Origin: JALYUM01 sp036688685
Lineage (GTDB): Bacteria; Pseudomonadota; Gammaproteobacteria; Burkholderiales; Burkholderiaceae_D
DNA: 64,000 nt
Direction of reading: 5' to 3'
Assembly: GCF_036688685.1 (NCBI RefSeq)
Contig: NZ_JAQQPS010000017.1
Coordinates: 1-64,000 of the forward strand
The notes under the pieces are model-generated. The model did not search any database, was not told the origin of the DNA, and saw nothing but the letters and a program-made list of their open reading frames with translations. How positions within the stretch are numbered: the first letter of the stretch is position 1; the number at the start of each line of letters is the position of its first letter. This document shows, piece by piece, positions 24,347-33,405 of the stretch. A program made the translations under genes and the position numbers.

Positions 24347-25413
24347 CGGTGGCGCCACCCGAACGCTTCGCCGGCCTCGACCTGTTGGCGTCAAGCGTGT
24401 TGCTGGTCGACCAGTGGGGCGCGATACGGTATGCCAACCCTGCAGCCGAAACCCTGCTCGACGTGTCGCTCAAAGCGCTGGCGCGCCAGCGCTTGTCGAA
24501 CCTGTTTACGAATGGCGCCGAACTCGAAGCCTTGTGCCAGCAGTCGCTCGAACATCAGTATGCCGACCTGCGTCAGGATCTGGCCCTGGTCCGGCCCGGG
24601 CGCGAACTGCTGCACGTGCACAGCATCCTGTCAGTGGTGGGCAACGAGGAAGTACTGATCGAAATGCGCGAGTACGAGCAGCAATTGAAGCTCGACCGCG
24701 AAGAGCGCATCTTCGACCAGAGCCAGGCCAATAAAGAGTTGATCCGTAACCTGGCGCACGAAATCAAGAACCCGCTGGGCGGTATCCGCGGCGCGGCGCA
24801 GTTGCTCGAACTCGAGCTGCCCGACGTGCACCTGGTTGCCCTGCGCGAATACACGCAAGTCATCATCAAGGAAGCGGACCGCCTGCAAACGCTGGTTGAC
24901 CGCCTGCTGGCGCCCCATCGCCGCCCGCACATCGTCGGCGACGTGAATATCCATGAAGTGTGCGAACGGGTGCGCAGCCTGGTGCTGGCCGAATTCCCGG
25001 TCGGTCTGACCATCCGGCGCGACTACGATGCGTCGATTCCCGAGTTCCGCGGCGACATGGAGCAGCTCATCCAGGCGGTGCTGAACATCGTCCACAACGC
25101 CGCGCAAGCCCTGGTCGACCGGATTGCGGCGGGCGATGCGGAGATCGTTTTACGCACCCGCGTGGCGCGCCAGGTCACGCTGGCGAAGATCCGCTACGGG
25201 CTGGCATTAGACTTGCATATCACTGACAATGGACCGGGTATCGCACCCCAGATCCTCGATCGCATTTTCTATCCGCTGGTGTCGGGACGGGATGGCGGCA
25301 GCGGGCTGGGCCTGACGCTGGCGCAGACCTTCGTGCAACAGCACCTGGGTGTGATCGAGTGCGAGAGCCGGCCTGGACTGACCGATTTCCGGATCCTGCT
25401 GCCACTGCCCTGA
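24343..25413 (+). CDS. glnL: Nitrogen regulation sensor histidine kinase NtrB (GlnL)
   Basis: Phosphorylates and dephosphorylates NtrC according to nitrogen status, signalled through PII. The 356-residue cytoplasmic kinase has an N-terminal PAS-like domain (about residues 8-120), the phosphoacceptor H-box NLAHEIKNPLGG (His139), an N-box with NIVHNAAQAL, and G-boxes DNGPGIAP and GSGLGLTLAQ. There are no membrane segments. It is followed 68 nt later by ntrC. The 4-nt overlap with the upstream DUF4124 gene is unusual for an ntrB. Confidence 0.96.
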   Translation: MTVAPPERFAGLDLLASSVLLVDQWGAIRYANPAAETLLDVSLKALARQRLSNLFTNGAELEALCQQSLEHQYADLRQDLALVRPGRELLHVHSILSVVGNEEVLIEMREYEQQLKLDREERIFDQSQANKELIRNLAHEIKNPLGGIRGAAQLLELELPDVHLVALREYTQVIIKEADRLQTLVDRLLAPHRRPHIVGDVNIHEVCERVRSLVLAEFPVGLTIRRDYDASIPEFRGDMEQLIQAVLNIVHNAAQALVDRIAAGDAEIVLRTRVARQVTLAKIRYGLALDLHITDNGPGIAPQILDRIFYPLVSGRDGGSGLGLTLAQTFVQQHLGVIECESRPGLTDFRILLPLP

Positions 25414-25481
25414 CCATGGGTATGCATCAGGGTGCCAGTCCCTGATGAATATGATCTATCCATTGCGGGAAGCAAGAACAC

Positions 25482-27011
<1,530 letters not shown>

Positions 27012-27077
27012 GCGAGCGTCGGGCTGATTTATAGTAAGCTCTCGCATCCGCGACCCGCGTCACTTTATCAGTCCAGC

Positions 27078-28049
27078 ATGCTCATCAATTGCGTCGCCTA
27101 CCAGGAAGGCAAAAAACTCGCCGATATTCCCATCGAAGACATCAGCGAGTACCTTTCCCATCCAAAGTGTTTCGTCTGGGTCGCCCTGCGCGACGCCTCC
27201 CCGGAAGAACTGGCGACGATGAAGGAAGAATTCGGCCTGCACGAACTGGCCGTGGAAGACGCCCTGCGCGGCAAGCAGCGCCCCAAGATCGAGGAGTATG
27301 GCGACTCGCTGTTCGCCGTGATCCAGACCGTCGAGCCGCATGGCGATGAATTGACGGTCGGTGAGGTCGCGGTGTTCGTCGGTGCGAATTACGTGCTGTC
27401 GGTGCGTCGCGATGCCCAGCAGGGCCTGGTGGGCGTGCGCGCACGCGCCGAGCGCGAGCCGCACCTGCTGTCGATCGGTTCAGCCTTTGTGTTGTACGCG
27501 CTGATGGACGCCATCGTCGACCGCTATTTTCCCATCGTCGATGCGCTCGAAGCGGAGCTGGAAATCATCGAAGAAAAAATGTTTGCCAGCGGTGCCGGCG
27601 CCCAGCGTGACAACATCGAACGTCTGTATGAACTGAAACGTAAAGGTTTGGTCCTGCGCCACGCCGTCATGCCGCTGCTCGACGCCATGGGGCGCCTGTA
27701 TGGCGGGCGCGTGCCGGTGCTGGTGGAAAACTGCCAGGAATATTTTCGCGACGTGCACGACCACCTGGCACGCATCCTCGGCCGCCTCGACTCGGTGCGC
27801 GACACCATCGGCACGGCCATCCAGGTGAACCTGTCGATGGTGGCCATCGACGACAGCGAGGTGAATAAACGCCTGGCAGCCTACGCCGCGATCTTTGCCG
27901 TGTTCACGGCCTTTGCCGGCGTGTGGGGCATGAATTTCGAATACATGCCGGAACTGAAATGGCATTACGGCTATCACATGGCCATTTGCTCCATGGTGAT
28001 CGTGTGCGGCTATATGTACTACAAATTCCGCAAGTCGGGCTGGCTCTGA
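27078..28049 (+). CDS. corA: Magnesium/cobalt transporter CorA
   Basis: Pentameric inner-membrane Mg2+ channel. The 323-residue protein has a large N-terminal cytoplasmic domain, a long stalk helix, and two C-terminal membrane segments with the GMN selectivity motif in GVWGMNFEYMPEL (about residues 285-297), ending with the basic tail KFRKSGWL. Length and motif are typical. Its 3' end overlaps the next gene, whose start is not an obvious ATG. Confidence 0.96.
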   Translation: MLINCVAYQEGKKLADIPIEDISEYLSHPKCFVWVALRDASPEELATMKEEFGLHELAVEDALRGKQRPKIEEYGDSLFAVIQTVEPHGDELTVGEVAVFVGANYVLSVRRDAQQGLVGVRARAEREPHLLSIGSAFVLYALMDAIVDRYFPIVDALEAELEIIEEKMFASGAGAQRDNIERLYELKRKGLVLRHAVMPLLDAMGRLYGGRVPVLVENCQEYFRDVHDHLARILGRLDSVRDTIGTAIQVNLSMVAIDDSEVNKRLAAYAAIFAVFTAFAGVWGMNFEYMPELKWHYGYHMAICSMVIVCGYMYYKFRKSGWL

Positions 28050-28675
28050 AAATCCTTGTTCTCGGCGCGACCGGCCTGGTGGGGCGCCATACGCTGGCGC
28101 TGGCGCTGGCCGATCCACGCGTCGCGTGCGTGATCGCGCCCACGCGCAGCGCGTTGGCGCCCCATCCGAAGCTGAGTGCGCCGCTGGTCGATTTTGAGAA
28201 TCTCGATGCCGGGGCCGCCTGGTGGCAAGTCGATGCGGTCATCTGCGCCCTGGGCACGACCATGCGCGTGGCGGGCTCGCAGGCCGCGTTCCGGCGCGTC
28301 GACCACGATTTCCCGCTGGCCTTTGCCCGCCTGGCGCGCAGGGATGGCACGCCAACGTATGTCCTCAATTCCGCCGCCGGCGCGGATCCTGCATCCCGTT
28401 TTTTCTACAACCGGGTGAAGGGCGAACTTGAGCGCGACCTGGCGCAGGAAGGTTTTTCTTCCCTCACGTTCGTAAGGCCCGGCCTGATTGGTGGCAAGCG
28501 CACGGAAGTGCGTTTTGCCGAACGTCTGCTCGCAGCCGCGTTGATGGTGGCCGGCCCATTGCTGCCGCGCCGCTGGCGCATCAACCCGGCATCCAGCATC
28601 GCCCGCGCGCTGCTCGCGGCGGCCGTCGATCATCCACCCGGACAGCACATCGTGGCTGCCGACCAGCTCGCCTAA
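28004..28675 (+). CDS. NAD(P)-binding Rossmann-fold protein (atypical SDR)
   Basis: A protein of about 210-223 residues with an N-terminal LVLGATGLVGRHTL nucleotide-binding motif, then ALGTTMRVAGS and YNRVKGELERDL, and a C-terminal FVRPGLIGG segment. It resembles HTATIP2/YwnB-type NAD(P)H-binding oxidoreductases; the substrate is unknown. The start is problematic: the family normally begins MKILVLGATG, and here the matching codon is CTG at 28046, overlapping the corA stop. The nearest conventional in-frame start is GTG 28004, inside corA; an ATG lies at 27923. Either way it overlaps corA and is probably co-translated. Confidence 0.8.
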   Translation: MRLYVLQIPQVGLALKILVLGATGLVGRHTLALALADPRVACVIAPTRSALAPHPKLSAPLVDFENLDAGAAWWQVDAVICALGTTMRVAGSQAAFRRVDHDFPLAFARLARRDGTPTYVLNSAAGADPASRFFYNRVKGELERDLAQEGFSSLTFVRPGLIGGKRTEVRFAERLLAAALMVAGPLLPRRWRINPASSIARALLAAAVDHPPGQHIVAADQLA

Positions 28676-28942
28676 ATCCAGCCCCGCAATACCCGGGTGC
28701 ACCTGCTCTTCCTCCTTTCTGCTGAGACTGGCTCATCGCACTGCGTGCCTGGCGATGGCCCCTGGCATCCATGCCTTGCAACTTGTAAATAAAAATTAAA
28801 TATTTTAAATAATACAATAAAACACAAAAACAACAATAAACACGATTTATTTGGTTGGAATGATTTTTTTTGAGATGATTCGTTGCCCTGTGGAATTACT
28901 CGTGATCAGGTCCACCACAGATATCTTAAATAAAAGGAACTC
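28676..28942. other. AT-rich intergenic region before the porin operon
   Basis: No gene is seen. From about 28780 to 28890 the base composition drops sharply (runs of A and T, almost no G or C), in contrast to the GC-rich surroundings. It is the promoter region of the porin-pstS-mcp genes and a candidate site for nucleoid-associated proteins or a UP element; no clean -35/-10 pair could be chosen. Confidence 0.6.
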
Positions 28943-30076
28943 ATGCAAACGACTGCAAAAAAATCATCCCATCCCGGCTTCCGTAAAAGCGGTCTGATGC
29001 TGGGTATTGCACTGCTCTCTGGCGCCGCCCATGCAGGCGAACTGGTGGACATGCTCACCGTAAGCGGCTTTGGCACCATCGGCGAAGTACACAGCTCGCT
29101 CAAGACCGCCGATTATGTCGCGGACGTGTTCCAGCCGAACGGCGCCGGTTACACGCGCAGCTCGGCGCTCGGCGTGGACAGCAAGGTGGCGTTGCAGATC
29201 GATGCCAAGCTGCTCGACAATCTGTCCGCCGTGGTGCAGCTGGTCTCGCGCAACCGGGTCAACCGCAACTACCTGCCGTCGGTGGAGTGGGCGAATATCA
29301 AGTACGCCATCACGCCTGAGCTGAGCGTGCGGCTGGGGCGGACCGCCATGCCCACCTTCATGAACTCGGAGACGCGCCTGGTCGGTTTCGCCAATCCATG
29401 GCTGCGTCCGCCGATCGAAACCTACAGCTTGCGGTCGACCACCAATTCGGACGGTGTCGATGTGTCCTACCGCCACGCCTTCGGCAGCGTCAACAACACG
29501 ACCCAGCTCTGGTATGGCAAGACCGAAGTGGCGTCGGTCGGTTCGACCGGGGTTGTCTCGAATGGCGTGCGGGCCGAGAAAATCCTGGGCATCGCCGACA
29601 CGGTCGACTATGGTGCCTTGACAATGCGCGGCGCAGTGACGGCCATTGACTTCAGGCTCAATGGCGCCGGCGGCACCTTTGTTTACGCCAAGGCCAATGT
29701 GTACAACCTGGGCGCGATGTATGACCCTGGCGACTGGTTCGTGATGGGTGAATGGACCAAGACCGATTTCGGCGCCGTCCAGCGCGCCCAGCAAGCCAAG
29801 TACGTCACGGCTGGCTACCGCTGGAAAAAATTCACCCCGTATGCGACCTACTCGAAATTGGATGTGGATGACAACCAGGTCAAACTCAGCGTGCGCGCCC
29901 AGGTAGCGAAATCGGCTGGCATCCGCTGGGACTTCATGAAAAACACCGCGCTCAAAGTGCAACTCGACGAAGTCCAGCTGGCCGCTGGCAGCAATGGCTT
30001 CTTTACCAATGCCAAGGCTGGCACGGCCGGTAGCCGCGCCAAGATCCTGGGTGCTGCAGTTGATTTCGTTTATTAA
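28943..30076 (+). CDS. Outer-membrane porin-like protein
   Basis: A 377-residue predicted beta-barrel. The signal peptide is about residues 1-31 (cleavage after AHA). The mature part shows alternating hydrophobic/polar strands such as VALQIDAKLLDNLSAVVQLV, WANIKYAITPELSVRLGRTAMP and AKYVTAGYRWKKFTPYATYSK, and ends with AVDFVY (C-terminal aromatic, typical of outer-membrane proteins). The ATG at 28943 has AAAGGA upstream. It is followed 17 nt later by a PstS-like gene and then an MCP, suggesting a joint role in uptake and sensing of a solute. The substrate is unknown. Confidence 0.85.
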   Translation: MQTTAKKSSHPGFRKSGLMLGIALLSGAAHAGELVDMLTVSGFGTIGEVHSSLKTADYVADVFQPNGAGYTRSSALGVDSKVALQIDAKLLDNLSAVVQLVSRNRVNRNYLPSVEWANIKYAITPELSVRLGRTAMPTFMNSETRLVGFANPWLRPPIETYSLRSTTNSDGVDVSYRHAFGSVNNTTQLWYGKTEVASVGSTGVVSNGVRAEKILGIADTVDYGALTMRGAVTAIDFRLNGAGGTFVYAKANVYNLGAMYDPGDWFVMGEWTKTDFGAVQRAQQAKYVTAGYRWKKFTPYATYSKLDVDDNQVKLSVRAQVAKSAGIRWDFMKNTALKVQLDEVQLAAGSNGFFTNAKAGTAGSRAKILGAAVDFVY

Positions 30077-30093
30077 GAGAGCAGGATTTCACC

Positions 30094-30525
30094 ATGATCG
30101 TTAAAACTACCTTGCGCAGCATCTTGCTGGTCTCCATGCTGCACTTCGGCATCTCCCACGCTTTCGCGGAAACCGTGGTGGTCGTATCTGCCAAGTCGCC
30201 TGCCGGCGCCTTGACCGCGGATCAGGTATCGGACATCTTCCTGGGCAAGTCGTCGGCGTTGCCCGGCGGCGGCCAGGCGGTACCGATCGACCAGGCCGAC
30301 GGTCCGGTGCGCGACGACTTTTATCACAAGGCTACCGGCAAGACCGGCGCCCAGGTCAAGGCCTACTGGTCGAAACAAATTTTCAGCGGCAAAGGTCAGC
30401 CGCCGAAAGAGGTCGGCGACAGTGCTGCCGTGAAAACCCTGGTGGCGAGCAATCCCAACATGATCGGCTACATCGACAAGGGTGCGCTCGACAGCTCGGT
30501 CAAACAAGTGCTGAGCTTGAAGTAA
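30094..30525 (+). CDS. PstS-like periplasmic substrate-binding protein (short)
   Basis: A 143-residue exported protein with a signal peptide (about residues 1-25, ending AFA). It has one binding-protein lobe, with the LTADQVSDIFLGKSSALPGG segment typical of phosphate-ABC-type binding domains and a C-terminal NPNMIGYIDKGALDSSVKQVL. It is about half the length of true PstS and has no linked pstCAB genes. Its position between a porin and a chemoreceptor suggests ligand presentation to the receptor, which is inference. Confidence 0.85.
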   Translation: MIVKTTLRSILLVSMLHFGISHAFAETVVVVSAKSPAGALTADQVSDIFLGKSSALPGGGQAVPIDQADGPVRDDFYHKATGKTGAQVKAYWSKQIFSGKGQPPKEVGDSAAVKTLVASNPNMIGYIDKGALDSSVKQVLSLK

Positions 30526-30598
30526 GTTGTTCAGGGCGCCGGCGTGCAAGCCGCGCCCGTCCTGCCGGTCCCGGCACCTGCAATTTGAAAGGCGCAGC

Positions 30599-32194
30599 AT
30601 GAATATCAAAAAAAGAATCTGGTCGCTGCCCGCGATCTCGGCGATCATCTTTGGCCTGGGCCTGGCCGTCTCCTCCTACTATTCCACCAGTGCGCTGCAG
30701 GCCATCGAGCGTACCGGCGCAGTCGACTACCCCGTCATGAGCCAAACGGCTCTGCTCCGCACCAACGTGCAGGAAATTGCCGATGATCTCAAAAATGCGG
30801 TGCTCGAAGGCGACAAGAAACGCCTCGATACGGTCAACGAATCGGCCGAAAAACTGCGCAAGAAATTTGCCGCCTTTGGCGCCATCGATGGCCAGGCCAG
30901 CGCTGCGGCGCGCCTGAATACCGAGTTCAACGCGTATTACACCGATGCCGTCGCTGCCACGCGCATCATGCTGGAAATCGACAAGGGCAACGTCCCTGGC
31001 GCCATCACGGCAATGCAAAAAACGCTGACCGTCCTTACTGGCGACCTCGACCGGTCAGTGGTCGCCGCGAACGCCCAGTTCAAGAACGGGATCGCCCACA
31101 GTGCGGCCCGGGTCACGCTGGTGCTGAGCATCAGCATCGGGGTGGCCATCATCGTGATCCTGACCTTGATACTGGTGTCGTGGTTCGTCATCCGCGCGAT
31201 CTGGAAGCAACTCGGTGGCGAACCGGAATATGCGCGCAAGATTGCGCAGGCAGTCGCCGCCGGCGACCTGTCCATCGAGATCGCCGCCGATGCGCGTTAC
31301 GACGACAGCCTGCTCGCGGCGCTGGCCGAAATGCGCACTCGCCTCGAAGGCATCGTGGCGGGCATTCAGACCTCTGCGGAGGAGATGCAGGTGGCTTCCG
31401 GCGAAATCGCCAGCGGCAATGCCGAATTGTCGACCCGAACCGAAGCCCAGGCGGGCAACCTGGGCAATGCGGCGCGCTCGATGGGCAACCTGACCACGAC
31501 CGTACAGCAAAACGCGGAAAGCGCGCGCCATGCCAATGAACTGGCGACCGTCGCTTCCGACGTGGCGGCCAAAGGCGGGCGGGTGGTTTCGCAGGTGGTG
31601 GTTACCATGGATGATATCAGCGCCTCGGCGCGCAAGATTTCCGACATTATTGGCGTGATCGATTCGATCGCTTTCCAGACCAATATCCTCGCCTTGAACG
31701 CCGCGGTGGAGGCCGCGCGGGCCGGTGAACAGGGCCGCGGCTTTGCCGTGGTTGCCTCGGAGGTCCGCAATCTGGCGCATCGCAGTGCGAGTGCAGCCAA
31801 GGAAATCAAAACCCTGATCGACGACTCGGTCGCACGCGTCGGCGCCGGCTCGCTGCTGGTGACCGACGCCGGCCGGACCATGGGCGAGATTGTCACGTCG
31901 GTCGGCCAGGTCAGCCAGTTGATTCGCGAGATCAGCGCCTCGAGCCAGGAGCAAAGTCGCGGCCTCGAGAGCCTCAGCCTGAGCGTCAATGAAATGGATG
32001 AATCGACCCAGCGCAACGCCGCCATGACAGAACAGGCTGCCGCTGCGGCGGGCTCCCTGCAGGAACAGGCGACCCACATGCGCGATGCGGTCGGCGTGTT
32101 CAAGCTCTCGACCAGGCCTGGTCGCGCCGTGCACGACGTGCCTGTGCCAGCGCGTGCACCGGCGCCGACGCAGTTACGCTTGCGTCATGGATAA
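30599..32194 (+). CDS. Methyl-accepting chemotaxis protein
   Basis: A 531-residue chemoreceptor. It has an N-terminal membrane helix (about 8-30), a periplasmic four-helix ligand domain (about 31-188), a second membrane helix (about 189-212), a HAMP domain, and a cytoplasmic signalling domain with the hairpin tip IIGVIDSIAFQTNILALNAAVEAARAGEQGRGFAVVA. The ATG at 30599 starts MNIKKRIWS and has GAAAGG upstream; a longer in-frame start lacks support. The C-terminus has no NWETF-type CheR tether. It is likely the sensor partner of the preceding porin and binding protein. Confidence 0.93.
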   Translation: MNIKKRIWSLPAISAIIFGLGLAVSSYYSTSALQAIERTGAVDYPVMSQTALLRTNVQEIADDLKNAVLEGDKKRLDTVNESAEKLRKKFAAFGAIDGQASAAARLNTEFNAYYTDAVAATRIMLEIDKGNVPGAITAMQKTLTVLTGDLDRSVVAANAQFKNGIAHSAARVTLVLSISIGVAIIVILTLILVSWFVIRAIWKQLGGEPEYARKIAQAVAAGDLSIEIAADARYDDSLLAALAEMRTRLEGIVAGIQTSAEEMQVASGEIASGNAELSTRTEAQAGNLGNAARSMGNLTTTVQQNAESARHANELATVASDVAAKGGRVVSQVVVTMDDISASARKISDIIGVIDSIAFQTNILALNAAVEAARAGEQGRGFAVVASEVRNLAHRSASAAKEIKTLIDDSVARVGAGSLLVTDAGRTMGEIVTSVGQVSQLIREISASSQEQSRGLESLSLSVNEMDESTQRNAAMTEQAAAAAGSLQEQATHMRDAVGVFKLSTRPGRAVHDVPVPARAPAPTQLRLRHG

Positions 32195-32339
32195 ACGCCG
32201 CGCGCAGACGGCACCGCTGATCGGCATGCGCGACCGCTCATGCATCGAATTGCCCCGCTGGTCGTGATCGCGCCCGGGCGGCAGAAAGGGCGTTGCTACA
32301 TTGGCAGCTTGTCTCCCAACAGCCTGCGCGCTCTTCACC

Positions 32340-33122
32340 ATGAAAAAACCTGTTTTTGCCCTGCTGCTCGCCAGCGCCATGTGCGCCTCACTGACCCACG
32401 CCGCGCCTCAGGCTGGCTGGGAAGCCGAGGTGCGCAAGTTCGACGATGCGTATTGGGCTGCCTACAATCGCTGCGACACCGAGGCCTTGCATGCCATGAA
32501 CGCGGACGACCTCGAGTTCTATCATGACCTCGGCGGCGTCATGCATGGCAAGGCGCAGTTCGATGCCGCTGTGGCAAAGAATATCTGCGGCAATCCTTCC
32601 CGCAAGCTACGCCGCGAAGCGATGGCTGGCACCGTGCAGGTTTATCCGATGATGGCGGGCGGCGTGTTGTACGGCGCGGTGATCGAAGGCGGGCACCAGT
32701 TTTACAGCGCCGCGCCAGACGCGCCTGAGGTGCTGGAAGAACGGGCCCGTTTTAACTCGCTGTTGCTGTTCAAGGATGGCGCCTGGCAGCTCGCGCGCGC
32801 CCTGAGCTATGCCCATGCGCCGGTGCAGGCGGCGGCCAAATTGGCCGAAGTCCAGGCGGCGCCACAAGCACTGGCCATGCTGGTCGGAACCTATACGGCG
32901 AAAGACAAGATGGTGCTGACGGTGACAGCGGCTGGCAATCGCCTGATCGTCAAGGCGGGCGGCAGCACCTTTGAATTGTATCCGACAGGCGCCAACAACT
33001 TCGCCATGAAAGAGCGCGCGATCGAGGTGCGCTTCAGCGTCGACGGCAACGGCAAGGGCCAGGGCCTGGTGGTGCGCGAGCGCGGTGCGATCGTCGCCGA
33101 GGCGAGCTTCACCGGCACCTGA
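32340..33122 (+). CDS. Exported NTF2-like (DUF4440) protein
   Basis: A 260-residue exported protein with a signal peptide (about residues 1-21, ending THA). The N-terminal NTF2/SnoaL-like domain (about 28-170) has the pattern FDDAYWAAYNRCDTEALHAMNADDLEFYHDLGG and FNSLLLFKDGAWQLARALSY. The C-terminal DUF3471-like segment (about 185-260) has LVGTYTAKDKMVLTVTAAGNRLIVK. No enzymatic residues can be assigned. The stop is directly adjacent to the stop of a short convergent ORF on the other strand. Confidence 0.82.
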   Translation: MKKPVFALLLASAMCASLTHAAPQAGWEAEVRKFDDAYWAAYNRCDTEALHAMNADDLEFYHDLGGVMHGKAQFDAAVAKNICGNPSRKLRREAMAGTVQVYPMMAGGVLYGAVIEGGHQFYSAAPDAPEVLEERARFNSLLLFKDGAWQLARALSYAHAPVQAAAKLAEVQAAPQALAMLVGTYTAKDKMVLTVTAAGNRLIVKAGGSTFELYPTGANNFAMKERAIEVRFSVDGNGKGQGLVVRERGAIVAEASFTGT

Positions 33123-33242
33123 TCAATGGCGCTGATACAGGGTCGACAGCATCTTGAACAGCTCGCCCCAAAAGGTGGGCGCCGGGGCGGCGGCAGAGGT
33201 GCTTGCGGCGGATGGCGCCAGTGGCGCGCAGGTGGTAGTCAT
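33123..33242 (-). CDS. Putative 39-residue micro-ORF divergent from the LysR gene
   Basis: An ATG at 33242 opens a 39-codon frame ending at 33123-33125. The product has a Thr/Ala/Pro/Ser-rich N-terminal half (MTTTCAPLAPSAASTS) and an amphipathic, aromatic C-terminal helix (FWGELFKMLSTLYQRH). The Shine-Dalgarno is weak. The helix resembles the start of DUF1127 small proteins, which are often encoded next to LysR genes, but the usual C-terminal half is missing. A LysR-type box lies about 64-82 nt upstream. It may be a true microprotein, a truncated DUF1127 gene or chance. Confidence 0.45.
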   Translation of the reverse strand: MTTTCAPLAPSAASTSAAAPAPTFWGELFKMLSTLYQRH

Positions 33243-33305
33243 GGACATCTTTCATCGTGCTGCACGGATGGGCGGGTTTTTAATTTTTCTTGCTCGTAAA
33301 ATTTT

Positions 33306-33324
33306 ATTGACGAACTAGTACAAT
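33306..33324. promoter_or_regulatory. LysR-type operator (T-N11-A box)
   Basis: ATTG-N11-CAAT: arms 33306-33309 and 33321-33324 form a perfect dyad with exactly 11 nt between, the LysR-regulator recognition pattern. It is in the divergent region between the micro-ORF and the LysR gene, where autoregulatory sites of this family normally lie. Confidence 0.65.
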
Positions 33325-33369
33325 TCTCGTTCCTGTCTACCTGGCGCGCAAACGAGGAATTTTGTCAGT

Positions 33370-33405
33370 ATGAGCAAGAAAAACTTGTCCAACGTGTTTG
33401 CATGA
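33370..33405 (+). other. 11-codon leader ORF overlapping the LysR start
   Basis: ATG at 33370 opens a 12-codon frame (MSKKNLSNVFA, then TGA) preceded by a good GAGGAA ribosome-binding site (33353-33358). Its stop (33403-33405) overlaps the LysR ATG (33402) as ATGA. Either it is a leader peptide that couples translation of the regulator, or a one-base shift has separated the native N-terminus from the regulator. Confidence 0.55.
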
